Source: Rhodobacteraceae bacterium Alg238-R152 (lineage in GTDB: Bacteria; Pseudomonadota; Alphaproteobacteria; Rhodobacterales; Rhodobacteraceae). Taken from it: 64,000 nucleotides of DNA. Positions 42,149 through 51,071 of this stretch are shown one piece after another (position 1 is the first letter of the stretch; each line of letters starts with the position of its first letter). The notes below the pieces were generated by a model, which was not told where the DNA came from, ran no database searches, and was given only the letters and a program-made list of their open reading frames with translations. The stretch lies in the NCBI GenBank assembly GCA_900537125.1, contig UNRJ01000001.1, positions 124,001 to 188,000 on the forward strand, read 5' to 3'. Made by a program: the position numbers and the translations under genes.

Positions 42149-42317
42149 GGGGCAGGGCCTTCTTATCATGTCTCGCCGAAACCGGCTGTTAAGATTGGTT
42201 TTGCATGGTGCCGTCAAAATTGCAACGCGGCGAGACATCACTCCCTGACCCAAAGTCAGGGTTGATGCGACTCACAGCCTTGTCGCAGAGTTTGTGCAAA
42301 TACTCGGGAGGAAAATG

Positions 42318-42710
42318 ATGAAAAAAATGCTAATGGCTGCGGCTATGACGCTTATTGGGGCCACTTCGGCCTTTGCGGACCCAATTTTTGGCACCTGGAA
42401 GACCATTCCGGATGACAATGGCAACTACGGGCTGATCAATGTCGCGGCCTGTGGCGGCAAAATTTGCGGCACACTGGCCAAATCGTTCAATCCGGACGGC
42501 AGTGCGCTGGATAGCCCCAACAATGGGCGCAAAATCATCTGGGACATGAATGCGGACGGCGGCGGCAACTACAGCGGCGGCAAGGTCTACTCTCCAGACC
42601 GCGATAAGACCTACAAAGGCAAGCTGGTGCTCTCTGGAAATTCCTTGGCGGTCAGCGGCTGTGTGCTGGGCATCTGCCGCAGTGGCGGCAGCTGGACTCG
42701 CGTCAAGTAA
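42318..42710 (+). CDS. Secreted DUF2147 protein
   Basis: 130 residues. Signal peptide (KKMLMAAAMTLIGATSAFA|DP), then IFGTWKTIPDDNG, CGGKICGTLAK and WDMNADGGGNYSGGKVYSPDRDKTYKGKLVLSGNSLAVSGCVLGICRSGGSWTRVK, the DUF2147 pattern: a beta-rich calycin-like domain ending with SGGSWTRxK. Periplasmic, function unknown. Two ATGs abut (42315 and 42318); the GGGAGG spacing favours the second. A strong terminator follows. Confidence 0.88.
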   Translation: MKKMLMAAAMTLIGATSAFADPIFGTWKTIPDDNGNYGLINVAACGGKICGTLAKSFNPDGSALDSPNNGRKIIWDMNADGGGNYSGGKVYSPDRDKTYKGKLVLSGNSLAVSGCVLGICRSGGSWTRVK

Positions 42711-42732
42711 CGCGCTGCTACAGAAATGTACA

Positions 42733-42760
42733 AAAAGGCGCGGTGATCCCGCGCCTTTTT
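42733..42760 (+). terminator. Rho-independent terminator after the DUF2147 gene
   Basis: AAAGGCGCGG / CCCGCGCCTTTTTT: a stem of eight or more pairs with a short loop and six T; on the other strand the A run makes it usable for the convergent peroxiredoxin-like gene. Confidence 0.88.
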
Positions 42761-42776
42761 TCGTTTGGACCAGTGT

Positions 42777-43313
42777 TCACACCGAGCCGGTGTATTCACC
42801 ACGGGCCGGGTAGTCATTTTTGATGGCAAAATCTAGCGCACCCAGAAGCTCGCTGAAGTGCGGACGCACAAACGGCATGGTCTGCACCGAGCCGTAGTAG
42901 AGAGCCTGCTCCGGGCTCACCATAAACAGGCCCGGTTCGGAGAACAGTGCGGGCTCTTCAATGCCAATCGAGGTCTTGCCGCGTGAGGTGGAGATATACA
43001 GACCCCATTCTTTGGCCACATCCAGAGGCAAATCATAGGCCACGCGCAGGCCGGTGGCGGCAATCTTCTCCGCCATGTCTTTGGCGCGCTCTTCGCCATC
43101 GCTGCTGACCGCAACACAAGTCACCCCGCGCTCGGCAAAGGCCTCCACCAACTTTTCCAGCTCTTTGAGGTAGGTGGCGCAGATCGGGCAGTGCAGACCG
43201 CGATAGAAACATACGACAGTGCCGCGCTCAGAACTTTCCACGGAGAGATCAAAGGTGCCGCCGCCCACTAGTGGCAGGGTCAGGTTTGGAGTTTTTTGAC
43301 GGGGGATCAGCAT
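42777..43313 (-). CDS. Peroxiredoxin-like AhpC/TSA family protein
   Basis: 178 residues, thioredoxin fold. The peroxidatic region is FYRGLHCPICATYLKEL, a CxxC instead of the single peroxidatic Cys with PxxxT/SxxC, as in the selenoprotein/redoxin-like branch. No signal peptide, so cytoplasmic. Probably thiol-dependent peroxide or disulphide reduction. It is divergent from an AraC regulator (93-base gap), which likely controls it. Confidence 0.87.
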   Translation of the reverse strand: MLIPRQKTPNLTLPLVGGGTFDLSVESSERGTVVCFYRGLHCPICATYLKELEKLVEAFAERGVTCVAVSSDGEERAKDMAEKIAATGLRVAYDLPLDVAKEWGLYISTSRGKTSIGIEEPALFSEPGLFMVSPEQALYYGSVQTMPFVRPHFSELLGALDFAIKNDYPARGEYTGSV

Positions 43314-43406
43314 TTGGGAGTCCTCTTGTTGTATGCTTGCTGGACTTATTGTCGGATTTCATGTCAAATAAATCCGATTGATCGTGCATAAAATCCGGAA
43401 TCCTCC

Positions 43407-44132
43407 ATGGATCGCCTCACCACACTTGTCGAAAAGTTTCACCTCAGCGTGCATCCCGCCCCGCTGTCCGAGGCCAATCTGATCGCCAAAGCAGGCGAGG
43501 ATGGCACCCCGGCGCGAGTGGTGTTCCTATCCCGCGGCACTTGTACGACCACTTGCGCAGGCGAAGTCCTGTTTGCCGCGCATGTGGACTGGATGGGGTT
43601 GAGTAACCCTTTGATGGCGGCCCTTCCAGATGAGGTGCGATATGATCTGAGCGGCGAAGAGGACAGCTGTGCCTTGGTGCGTCTGATGGCGGAAGAAACC
43701 AGTGCCAAGCGCTGCGGTGCGCAATCTGTGATCAATCGCTTGGGCGAAGCCCTCTTGGTGCGTCTTCTGCGTGAGCAGATTTCTCAAGGCACCACCGATG
43801 TGGGGCTGCTGGCTGGGTTGGCTGATCCGCGTCTCAGCCGGGCGATTGTCGCCATGCATGATTTTCCTGGACGGGTCTGGAGTAACGCTGACCTTGCCCA
43901 AGAGGCGGGCCTATCCCTGTCGCGGTTCTCGGAACTCTTTGCTCAAACCGTGGGCGAAACCCCAATGGGCTACCTGCGTCGCTGGCGGCTTATCCTGGCG
44001 CATCAGGACATCAGCCGCGGCGACCGGGTTGATGCGGTTGCCCGTCGCTATGCCTACAACAGTCCGGAAAGCTTCACCCGGGCATTTCGCAAAGCCCATG
44101 GGATGGCGCCCACAGCCTTGCGCGCCGCCTAG
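43407..44132 (+). CDS. AraC-family transcriptional regulator
   Basis: 241 residues. The N-terminal half is a cupin-like ligand domain (LVEKFHLSVHPAP, LFAAHVDWMGL, LSGEEDSCALVRLMAEE). The C-terminal half has the double HTH: SNADLAQEAGLSLSRFSELFAQTVGETPMGYLRRWRL and RRYAYNSPESFTRAFRKAHG, the AraC signature. Divergent from the peroxiredoxin-like gene, so an oxidant-related or small-molecule-responsive local activator is plausible; the inducer is unknown. Confidence 0.9.
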   Translation: MDRLTTLVEKFHLSVHPAPLSEANLIAKAGEDGTPARVVFLSRGTCTTTCAGEVLFAAHVDWMGLSNPLMAALPDEVRYDLSGEEDSCALVRLMAEETSAKRCGAQSVINRLGEALLVRLLREQISQGTTDVGLLAGLADPRLSRAIVAMHDFPGRVWSNADLAQEAGLSLSRFSELFAQTVGETPMGYLRRWRLILAHQDISRGDRVDAVARRYAYNSPESFTRAFRKAHGMAPTALRAA

Positions 44133-44147
44133 TCTTCATCAGTCCAG

Positions 44148-44200
44148 AAATATCCCGGGGTGAATTGCGCATTAGCGCAAGAGGGGCAGGCCCCTCTCTT
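44148..44200. repeat. AAATATCCCGGGG motif plus two small hairpins
   Basis: AAATATCCCGGGGTG is followed by TGCGCATTAGCGCA and a GAGGGGC / GCCCCTC hairpin. It fills the space between the convergent araC-type and hisH genes and probably includes their terminator. Confidence 0.5.
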
Positions 44201-44208
44201 ATTGCTAC

Positions 44209-44847
44209 TTAAGGCGCCCATTTCAGGAAGTTGCCAATCATCCGCAGGCCAATGTCCTGGCTTTTTTCCGGATGAAACTGCATGCCCACCATGGTGTCGC
44301 GCCCGATGATGGCGGTCACGTCGCCGCCATAGTCGACATGGGCCAAACGCTCTTCCGGCTTGGTTACGTGGAACTGGTAGGAGTGCACAAAATAGGTGTG
44401 GTCGCCGTTTTTGATGCCGTCGAGCAGCGCGTGCGGGTGGTCAATCACCAGATTGTTCCAGCCCATGTGCGGCACTTTTAGGCTGGCATCACTTGGCGCA
44501 ATCTTCTCAACGTCGCCTTCGATCCAGCCCAAGCCCTGCGTCAGCTCATATTCATGGCCTCGGCTGGCCATCAGCTGCATGCCCACACAAATGCCCAGAA
44601 ACGGCCGGCCTTTCCCCTCCACTGCTTCCACCATCGCATCATAGATGCCTTTGTGCCCGCGCAGCTCCGCCGCACAGGCCGGAAACGCTCCGTCGCCTGG
44701 CAGCACCAAGCGATCCGCCTTGGCCACCACGTCGGCATCCGAGGTCACAACAACCTCACCGCCATGCACCTCTGCGGCCATCCGTTGAAAGGCTTTTTCG
44801 GCAGAGTGTAGGTTGCCGCTTTCATAGTCGATGATCGCTGTCAGCAT
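44209..44847 (-). CDS. hisH: Imidazole glycerol phosphate synthase glutaminase subunit
   Basis: Class I glutamine amidotransferase that supplies ammonia to HisF. 212 residues. Catalytic Cys in LGICVGMQLM (near residue 88), His/Glu pair in MQFHPEKSQ. N-terminus IIDYESGNLHSAEKAFQR and GDGAFPACAAEL are usual. Stands alone on the minus strand between araC- and tetR-type genes, not next to hisF. Confidence 0.96.
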   Translation of the reverse strand: MLTAIIDYESGNLHSAEKAFQRMAAEVHGGEVVVTSDADVVAKADRLVLPGDGAFPACAAELRGHKGIYDAMVEAVEGKGRPFLGICVGMQLMASRGHEYELTQGLGWIEGDVEKIAPSDASLKVPHMGWNNLVIDHPHALLDGIKNGDHTYFVHSYQFHVTKPEERLAHVDYGGDVTAIIGRDTMVGMQFHPEKSQDIGLRMIGNFLKWAP

Positions 44848-44929
44848 GATCTTGGTCCCGTTTTTGGTGTCGCTCCCAAGTGAAACGAAACGCCGCGCGG
44901 GTCAAGAGGCTGTGGGGCTGGGCCGCGCT

Positions 44930-45532
44930 TTAGGCTTTTGCCGGTGTGCCAATCCGATCAATCAGCGCCATGACGGCTTCAAACGGGCTATCTTCAAGGG
45001 GTGTGTCTGTGCAGCCAAATTCGCCACCAAGGTAGAGCAGGGTAAACCCGTGAATCAGCGACCAGACTTGGGCCTCCACAATTTGGGAGTCTTCGCCTTC
45101 TGGTACAAACGGCGCGCAGACGCTGCGCAGGATCAGATAAGCGTCCGCTTCCTCGCGCTTATTGCGGGGGGCATGAATGCCCAGCCCGTGTTCGCCAAAC
45201 ATCACCTTCAGCAAGCCGCTGTGGCTCAACCCAAACTGTAAGTATCCCCGGCATGTACTGCGCAGTCGTTCGCGGTCAGTTTGTTTGCCTGCGTCAATTG
45301 CATCGGTCATGTATTTGGAAAATATAGCAAAACCTTCTTCCGCAATTGCGGAGATGAGGCCGGGTAAACCCGCAAAATGATGCGCCGGGGCGGCATGGGA
45401 CACACCCGCGCGCGCGGCACATTTGCGTAAACTCAGTGCCTCCAGCCCACCTTCCTCCAGCAAGTCAATACCTGCCTTGATCAGGGCGCGTTTGAGGTCT
45501 CCGTGGTGGTGGCGGGTTTTTGCTGTGGTCAT
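44930..45532 (-). CDS. TetR-family transcriptional regulator
   Basis: 200 residues. HTH: HGDLKRALIKAGIDLLEEGGLEALSLRKCAARAGVSHAAPAHHFAGLPGLI, with the recognition helix SHAAPAHHF. The C-terminal domain is of the WHG type (TetR_C, DAYLILRSVCAPFV). It is divergent from the DUF2306 gene at 45629; three copies of ACAGTGTCAA lie in the 96-base gap and are likely its operator, so it should autoregulate and repress the neighbour. Confidence 0.92.
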   Translation of the reverse strand: MTTAKTRHHHGDLKRALIKAGIDLLEEGGLEALSLRKCAARAGVSHAAPAHHFAGLPGLISAIAEEGFAIFSKYMTDAIDAGKQTDRERLRSTCRGYLQFGLSHSGLLKVMFGEHGLGIHAPRNKREEADAYLILRSVCAPFVPEGEDSQIVEAQVWSLIHGFTLLYLGGEFGCTDTPLEDSPFEAVMALIDRIGTPAKA

Positions 45533-45552
45533 GTGGGCAAACTAGCTCATGA

Positions 45553-45612
45553 CTTGACAGTGTCAAGCTTATCTGATTTTTACAGTGTCAAGATTAACTT
45601 TACAGTGTCAAA
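45553..45612. promoter_or_regulatory. Triple ACAGTGTCAA repeat, likely TetR operator
   Basis: The decamer ACAGTGTCAA occurs at 45557, 45582 and 45602. The first copy is extended to CTTGACAGTGTCAAG, a perfect 15-base palindrome (45553-45567). It includes a TTGACA that could be a -35 box for the DUF2306 gene. All copies lie between the divergent starts. Confidence 0.7.
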
Positions 45613-45628
45613 ATCATCGGAGTGTCCC

Positions 45629-46261
45629 ATGTACCCCATTCCCAAACGCCCGCTGCTGCCGCGCAGCCTGCCCGTTTTGTGGTTCCTTGCCATTGCCATC
45701 GCCTTGGCGTCGATGCGGTTCCTGATTGCCGACATTGCCCTGGTGATGCCGTTTATGTTGCACCACGCGCTGGAGCGTCCGATCCTGCTTTACGGACATA
45801 TCGCTTTGGCTCCCGTCGCATTGGCGCTGTTGCCATTGCAATTCAGCACCAAGCTGCGCCTGCGCCGCCCAAGGCTGCATCGTTGGTTGGGGCGGCTCTA
45901 CGGTGTAATGATCCTGCTCTCTGGCCTGTCCGGATTTTTCCTCGCCTTCCAAACCGAGATGGGGCCAATTGCAGCCTCCGGCCTTGCGGCGCTGGCCGTG
46001 GCTTGGCTGAGCACCACCGCCGTGGCCATCTTCCTGGCCATCCAACGCAACATCCCGGCCCACCGACGGTGGATGATCCGCTCGGCTGCACTGACACTTT
46101 CAGCAGTTACCCTGCGCCTCTATCTGCCAGTTGGCGAACTCACGGTGGGCATGGACAGCGCTTATCCGCTAATTTGCTGGGCCTGCTGGGTGCCAAATAT
46201 GTTTGTGGCGGAATGGCTGATCCGACGGGAGCTTACCCCAAACTCTGCACAACCCGCCTAA
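45629..46261 (+). CDS. DUF2306-like integral membrane protein
   Basis: 210 residues from ATG 45629 (GGAG upstream). Five or six membrane helices: PVLWFLAIAIALASMRFLI, GHIALAPVALALLPLQF, VMILLSGLSGFFLAFQ, AVAWLSTTAVAIFLAI and others. HRWLGRLYGVMI and PAHRRWMIRSAALTLSAVTLR carry conserved His/Arg residues typical of DUF2306 membrane proteins, perhaps heme- or quinone-related. Function not known. Divergent from and presumably repressed by the TetR gene; ends at a bidirectional terminator. Confidence 0.8.
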   Translation: MYPIPKRPLLPRSLPVLWFLAIAIALASMRFLIADIALVMPFMLHHALERPILLYGHIALAPVALALLPLQFSTKLRLRRPRLHRWLGRLYGVMILLSGLSGFFLAFQTEMGPIAASGLAALAVAWLSTTAVAIFLAIQRNIPAHRRWMIRSAALTLSAVTLRLYLPVGELTVGMDSAYPLICWACWVPNMFVAEWLIRRELTPNSAQPA

Positions 46262-46265
46262 AATA

Positions 46266-46294
46266 GAAAAAGCCCGCGTAGTGCGGGCTTTTTC
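46266..46294. terminator. Bidirectional terminator between the DUF2306 gene and hisB
   Basis: AAAAAGCCCGC / GCGGGCTTTTT: a symmetric stem with a five-base loop and T runs on both strands. Confidence 0.92.
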
Positions 46295-46320
46295 ACGTCT
46301 CAGTCTATCAGTTGACTGAC

Positions 46321-46908
46321 TTACAACGCGCCTTTGGTGGAGGGAATGGCATCCGCCTTGCGTGGGTCCACTTCCACCGCCTCGCGCAGCGCGCGGGCCA
46401 CAGCCTTGAAGGTGGCTTCAGCAATGTGGTGGCTGTTGAACCCGTGGATCTGATCCACATGCAGGGTGATGCCGCCGTGGGTGGCAAAACCCTGGAAAAA
46501 CTCACGCACTAGCTCGGTGTCAAATGTGCCAATCTTCTGGGTGGGCATCTCCAGGTTCCAGATCAGAAAGGGACGTGCGGACAGGTCCAGGCTGGCCCGC
46601 ACCTGCGCATCATCCATCGGCAAGTGGCAGGTTGCATAGCGGCGAATGCCTTTTTTATCGCCCAGCGCCTGCGTCAGCGCCTGACCCAGCGAAATGCCCA
46701 CATCTTCCACCGTGTGGTGGTCATCAATGTGGTAATCGCCCTCAGCACGGATGGTCATGTCAATCAGGCTGTGGCGCGACAGCTGATCCAGCATGTGGTC
46801 AAAGAAGCCCACGCCGGTCTGGTTGTCATAAGTGCCGGTCCCGTCGAGATTGATCTCCACGGTGATCTTGGTTTCCGCAGTGCTGCGGGTCACGCTTGCC
46901 TGACGCAT
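46321..46908 (-). CDS. hisB: Imidazoleglycerol-phosphate dehydratase
   Basis: Sixth step of histidine synthesis, dehydration of IGP with two Mn ions. 195 residues, monofunctional. The two metal-binding histidine clusters are present: [10 protein letters not shown] (about 62-71) and [12 protein letters not shown] (about 163-174); [17 protein letters not shown] is the substrate loop. The 5' gene of the dispersed his set. The convergent or divergent neighbours are unrelated. Confidence 0.96.
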   Translation of the reverse strand: MRQASVTRSTAETKITVEINLDGTGTYDNQTGVGFFDHMLDQLSRHSLIDMTIRAEGDYHIDDHHTVEDVGISLGQALTQALGDKKGIRRYATCHLPMDDAQVRASLDLSARPFLIWNLEMPTQKIGTFDTELVREFFQGFATHGGITLHVDQIHGFNSHHIAEATFKAVARALREAVEVDPRKADAIPSTKGAL

Positions 46909-47039
46909 CTGGTCATCCTTCGCTGATAGTCGGCCACCTTATAGGCAGCCCGCCCGCGCGGGCCAAGGGGGCGCAGTTTGCGATTGTGGTCAGGGTGGCA
47001 TTTGTGCCAGCTTACCCCCAAACCGACATGAGGGCTTTT

Positions 47040-47279
47040 ATGACCACCTGCGTCTTTATCCAGATCCGCTGCAAACCCGGCACCACCTACCGCGTGGCCG
47101 AAGAGATTGCGCTGAAAGAAATCCACTCCGAGCTTCATTCCACCAGTGGCGAGTATGACTTGCTGATGAAGCTTTACATCCCTGAGGGTGAAGACGTGGG
47201 CAAGTTCATCAACCATCACATGCTGGATATCGCGGACGTCGAACGCACGCTGACCACGCTGACGTTTAAGGCGTTTTAA
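47040..47279 (+). CDS. Stand-alone Lrp/AsnC ligand-binding (RAM) domain protein
   Basis: 79 residues, no HTH. Sequence [47 protein letters not shown], then [13 protein letters not shown] matches the C-terminal dimerisation and ligand-binding RAM domain of Lrp regulators. Such isolated domains (SraM-like) can bind amino acids and regulate by mixed association. Start at ATG 47040. Followed 23 bases later by an NTF2-like gene. Confidence 0.88.
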   Translation: MTTCVFIQIRCKPGTTYRVAEEIALKEIHSELHSTSGEYDLLMKLYIPEGEDVGKFINHHMLDIADVERTLTTLTFKAF

Positions 47280-47302
47280 AGCCGCACAAAAAGGAGACTG
47301 CC

Positions 47303-47686
47303 ATGGCCGATGTGGACACAAACAAAGCCAACGCCATGGCGTTCTACGATCTGATGTTCAATCAGAACAAACCGCGTGAAGCGATAGAGACCTACGTTGG
47401 TGCTGAGTACATCCAGCACAATCCGCATGTCGGCGACGGCAAAGAGGCCTTTATCACTTACTTTGAACGGATGGCGGCGGAGTATCCTGGTAAGAAAGTG
47501 CATTTCAAACGCGCCATTGCCGAGGGCAACATGGTGGTGCTGCACTGCCATCAGGAATGGCCCGGCGATGAAGACTACGCCGGTATCGACATCTTCCGTT
47601 TTGATGACAATGGGAAGGTGGTGGAGCACTGGGATGTGTTACAAACCATCCCAGCGACCTCAGCTAATGACAATGGGTTGTTCTAA
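47303..47686 (+). CDS. NTF2-like (SnoaL-type) protein
   Basis: 127 residues, cone-shaped NTF2 fold: [40 protein letters not shown], then [32 protein letters not shown], and [19 protein letters not shown]. Common small cytoplasmic domain of unknown role (polyketide cyclase-like). AAAAAGGAG ribosome site. Stop overlaps the convergent guanine deaminase by four bases. Probably cotranscribed with the RAM gene. Confidence 0.88.
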   Translation: MADVDTNKANAMAFYDLMFNQNKPREAIETYVGAEYIQHNPHVGDGKEAFITYFERMAAEYPGKKVHFKRAIAEGNMVVLHCHQEWPGDEDYAGIDIFRFDDNGKVVEHWDVLQTIPATSANDNGLF

Positions 47687-48969
47687 ACCGCTTTGCCGTT
47701 GATCCAGGTGGCCGCAATGGCGCGGTCATCGCCCATCATGATGGTGGGGAACAGCGCTTCCCACAGATCATTGGCCCGCACGGACCGCTGTGCAATCTCC
47801 GGCGTACTGGCGAGGTCCAGTACCACCAGATCTGCCTCCATGCCCACGGCCAGATTGCCAATTTGGTCTTCCATATGCAGCGCGCGTGCCGAGCCTTGCG
47901 TGGCCAGCCACATCAGTTCGGCTGCATGTAACGGGTTGTGACGTAGCTGCCCAACCTCATAAGCACTCGCCATGGTGCGCAGCATTGAGAAACTGGACCC
48001 GCCGCCGGTGTCACTTGCCAGTCCCACGCGCTGCCCAGCCGCCATCAAACCACCCATGTCAAACAGACCCGAGCCAATAAACGTGTTGGAAGTGGGACAA
48101 TGGATCAAACCCGCACCCACCTCACGCAGCCGATCCTTTTCGCGGTCTTCCAAGTGGATCGCATGGCCATAGAGACCTTTCTCCCCCAAGAGGCCAAACT
48201 GCTCGTAGGTGTCCAGATAGTCCCGCGCCTCGGGAAACAGTTCCGCCACCCAGGCAATCTCGTCGGTCTGTTCGCTCAAGTGGGTCTGCATCAAGCAGTC
48301 CGGGTGCTCTGCCCAAAGGCTACCAAGTGCCTCTAACTGTTCCGGCGTGGAGGTGGGCGAAAACCGCGGTGTGATGGCGTAGCTGATCCGGTCCACACTA
48401 TGCCAGCGTTCAATCAATGCCTTACTGTCGTCATAGGCGCTTTGAGGTGTGTCGCGCAGACCATCCGGTGCGTTGCGATCCATACAGGTCTTACCGGCAA
48501 TCACCCGTTGACCCCGGGCTTGTGCCGCCTCAAAAAACGCATCCACCGATTCCGGATGAATGGTGCAATAGCTCGCCATGGTGGTCACACCGTGTTTTGC
48601 GGTGAGGTCGAGGTAGGTGGCTGATATCTGATCCGCATAGGCCCGATCGCCAAACCGCATCTCTTCGGGGAAAGTGTAGCTGTTGAGCCAATCAATCAAT
48701 CGCTTACCCCAGCTCGCAATGATGCCGGTCTGCGGGTAATGCACATGGGCATCCACAAAGCCCGCAGAGATCAGCTTGTCGCCATAGTCGACCACATCTG
48801 CCGAAGGGTAGGCGGCCCGCATGGCCTCTGCGGTGCCAAGCGCCACAATGCGACCATCCTCGACAACAACCCCACCATGTGTCTCATGCCGCGCCGCCTC
48901 CGCACCTGCCTCAAACGGATTGGCTGTAAAGCTCAGCGTCTGCCCAAGCAGTAGGATCTGTGCGCACAT
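47683..48969 (-). CDS. guaD: Guanine deaminase
   Basis: Deaminates guanine to xanthine. 428 residues from ATG 48969 (GGAGAG upstream). Amidohydrolase metal motif [13 protein letters not shown] (HxH), [38 protein letters not shown] and [14 protein letters not shown] are the family set. Feeds the purine degradation genes at 61-64 kb (permease, OHCU decarboxylase and ureidoglycolate lyase), although not in the same operon. Confidence 0.93.
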   Translation of the reverse strand: MCAQILLLGQTLSFTANPFEAGAEAARHETHGGVVVEDGRIVALGTAEAMRAAYPSADVVDYGDKLISAGFVDAHVHYPQTGIIASWGKRLIDWLNSYTFPEEMRFGDRAYADQISATYLDLTAKHGVTTMASYCTIHPESVDAFFEAAQARGQRVIAGKTCMDRNAPDGLRDTPQSAYDDSKALIERWHSVDRISYAITPRFSPTSTPEQLEALGSLWAEHPDCLMQTHLSEQTDEIAWVAELFPEARDYLDTYEQFGLLGEKGLYGHAIHLEDREKDRLREVGAGLIHCPTSNTFIGSGLFDMGGLMAAGQRVGLASDTGGGSSFSMLRTMASAYEVGQLRHNPLHAAELMWLATQGSARALHMEDQIGNLAVGMEADLVVLDLASTPEIAQRSVRANDLWEALFPTIMMGDDRAIAATWINGKAV

Positions 48970-49112
48970 AATTCTCTCCAATCTCTTGAGGGCGGGTCTT
49001 TTTTCGGCACCAACCGGTTGTGTCCCATTGAGTCCTAGCTTTGATTTACTCTATGGTCCGTGGCAAGTCCAAGGCCACACAAACTGGCCCATCGCCAATA
49101 AGGGAGCGCGTC

Positions 49113-50501
49113 ATGCCCAACACAGAGTTGCAGACCGCCCCCGAAGCAGAGACCGAAGACTACAGGCTTTCCAAGAAACTGATTGCCGGTGTGCTCTACG
49201 CACTGGAGGCACAGGACCGGCACACGCTGATCGAGCTGACCGAGCCGCTGCACCCGGCAGACATCGCCGACCTTCTGGAACAGATCAACCCGTTTGACCG
49301 CCGTCGCCTTGTGCAGCTCTACGGTGAAGAGTTTGACGGGGATATCCTTTCGGAACTGGACGACGGTCTGCGCGAAGAGGTCATGGCGGTTCTCCAACCG
49401 GACGTCCTTGCCGATGCGGTGCGTGATCTGGAAAGCGATGACATTGTCGACATCGTCGAAGATCTGGATGAGCCGGCACAGGAAGCCATCCTTGAAACGC
49501 TGGAAGATGCGGACCGGGTCGCCGTAGAGCAGGCGTTAAGTTATCCGGAGAACACCGCTGGCCGCTTGATGCAGCGCGAGACGGTGTATGCGCCGGAACA
49601 CTGGACCGTGGGAGAGGCCAGCGACTATCTGCGCAATGCCGACGCACTACCAGAACAGTTCTATCACGTGATCCTTGTGGACCCGCGAATGAAGCCAGTT
49701 GGCAATGTCACATTGGGCAAGCTGATGTCCTCACATCGCGAGTTGCCACTGACCAAAGTGGTGGAAGAGCTGTTTCAGGTGATCCCGGCCACGCAGGATG
49801 AAGAAGACGTGGCTTACGCCTTCAATCAATATCACCTGATTTCCGCGCCAGTAGTGGATGAAGATGAGCGCCTTGTAGGAGTGATCACCATTGATGACGC
49901 CATGGTGGTGCTGGATGAGGAACACGAAGAAGACATCCTGCGTATGGCGGGTGTGAGTGATGAGGCCAGCCTGTCTGACACCATCCTTGATGCCGCCAAA
50001 GGCCGCGCCACCTGGCTGTTTGTGAATCTGTTGACCGCCATTCTGGCGTCTGGCGTGATCAACCTCTTTGCGGACACCGTGGATCAGATGGTCGCGCTGG
50101 CGGTGTTGATGCCCATTGTTGCCTCAATGGGGGGCAATGCAGGCACCCAGACCATGACCGTGACCGTGCGTGCGCTGGCCACCAAAGACCTCACCGCGCA
50201 GAACGCCTGGCGGGTCATACGGAGAGAAGTGTCGGTAGGGGCCTTAAACGGTGCGCTGTTTGGCCTGATCATGGCGGGTGTTGCGGGCGTTTGGTTTGGC
50301 GTGCCCATGCTGGCGCTGGTGATCGCCGTGGCGATGTTCCTCACGCAGGTTGCTGCCGCGCTGGGCGGTATCCTGATCCCCATGGCCCTGGAACGCTTGC
50401 ACATCGACCCCGCCTTGGCGTCCGGCCCCTTTGTCACCACCGTGACCGATGTGGTGGGGTTTTTCCTGTTTCTGGGTCTGTCTGCCCATATGCTGCTCTA
50501 A
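49113..50501 (+). CDS. mgtE: Magnesium transporter MgtE
   Basis: 462 residues from ATG 49113 (AGGGAG upstream). N-terminal helical domain (DIADLLEQINPFDRRRLVQLYG), two CBS domains (about 135-260, with VDPRMKPVGNVTLGKLM and YHLISAPVVDEDERLVGVITIDDAM), then five membrane helices with the conserved GGNAGTQTMTVTVRALA motif lining the Mg site. N and CBS domains sense cytosolic Mg and close the channel. Followed after 15 bases by the 5-formyl-THF cyclo-ligase gene. Confidence 0.94.
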   Translation: MPNTELQTAPEAETEDYRLSKKLIAGVLYALEAQDRHTLIELTEPLHPADIADLLEQINPFDRRRLVQLYGEEFDGDILSELDDGLREEVMAVLQPDVLADAVRDLESDDIVDIVEDLDEPAQEAILETLEDADRVAVEQALSYPENTAGRLMQRETVYAPEHWTVGEASDYLRNADALPEQFYHVILVDPRMKPVGNVTLGKLMSSHRELPLTKVVEELFQVIPATQDEEDVAYAFNQYHLISAPVVDEDERLVGVITIDDAMVVLDEEHEEDILRMAGVSDEASLSDTILDAAKGRATWLFVNLLTAILASGVINLFADTVDQMVALAVLMPIVASMGGNAGTQTMTVTVRALATKDLTAQNAWRVIRREVSVGALNGALFGLIMAGVAGVWFGVPMLALVIAVAMFLTQVAAALGGILIPMALERLHIDPALASGPFVTTVTDVVGFFLFLGLSAHMLL

Positions 50502-50516
50502 CCAAAGGATTGGGCA

Positions 50517-51071
50517 ATGGATCTCACAGAGAAAAAAGCCGCCGCACGAAAAGCCGCTTTCGCCCGTCGTAAGGAGGCGTTTGCCACCGCAGGCCCCGGC
50601 CAATCCGCACATCTCTCAGAAGTTCTTGCAGGTTATCGTGGTGTCCCGCTGGCGGGGTATATGCCAATCCGTACAGAAATCTCCCCATTGGCCGCGATGG
50701 CCGAAGCCGCGGCCCATGGCCCCGTGGGGGTGCCAGTCATTCAAGGCGAGGCCATGCCCTTGGAGTTTTCCCGCTGGGAACCAGAAGGCGCACTCCGCGC
50801 CGGCCCGTTTGGTGCCAAAGTGCCCGTGATCGATGATTTCTTTGACCCAGAGATTGTGATTGTGCCGCTTGTGGCCTTTGACAGCAAAGGCGGTCGGCTT
50901 GGTTATGGTGGTGGCTTTTATGACCGCACACTAGAACGTCTGCGGTCCCGCCGCGCCACTTTGGCCATTGGTCTGGCCTTTGACGCACAAGAGGCTGACG
51001 CTCTGCCTTTGGAAGACACCGATCAGCCTCTTGCTATGATGATCACCGAAACCCGGATTATCGAGTTTTAG
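50517..51071 (+). CDS. 5-formyltetrahydrofolate cyclo-ligase
   Basis: Converts 5-formyl-THF to 5,10-methenyl-THF with ATP. 184 residues. N-terminal helix KKAAARKAAFARRKEAF, GVPLAGYMPIRTEISPL and the signature DSKGGRLGYGGGFYDRTL near the C-terminus, followed by ALPLEDTDQPLAMMITE. In many bacteria the gene lies downstream of a 6S RNA, but here it directly follows mgtE, probably in one operon. Its stop overlaps the convergent lipoprotein gene by four bases. Confidence 0.93.
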   Translation: MDLTEKKAAARKAAFARRKEAFATAGPGQSAHLSEVLAGYRGVPLAGYMPIRTEISPLAAMAEAAAHGPVGVPVIQGEAMPLEFSRWEPEGALRAGPFGAKVPVIDDFFDPEIVIVPLVAFDSKGGRLGYGGGFYDRTLERLRSRRATLAIGLAFDAQEADALPLEDTDQPLAMMITETRIIEF

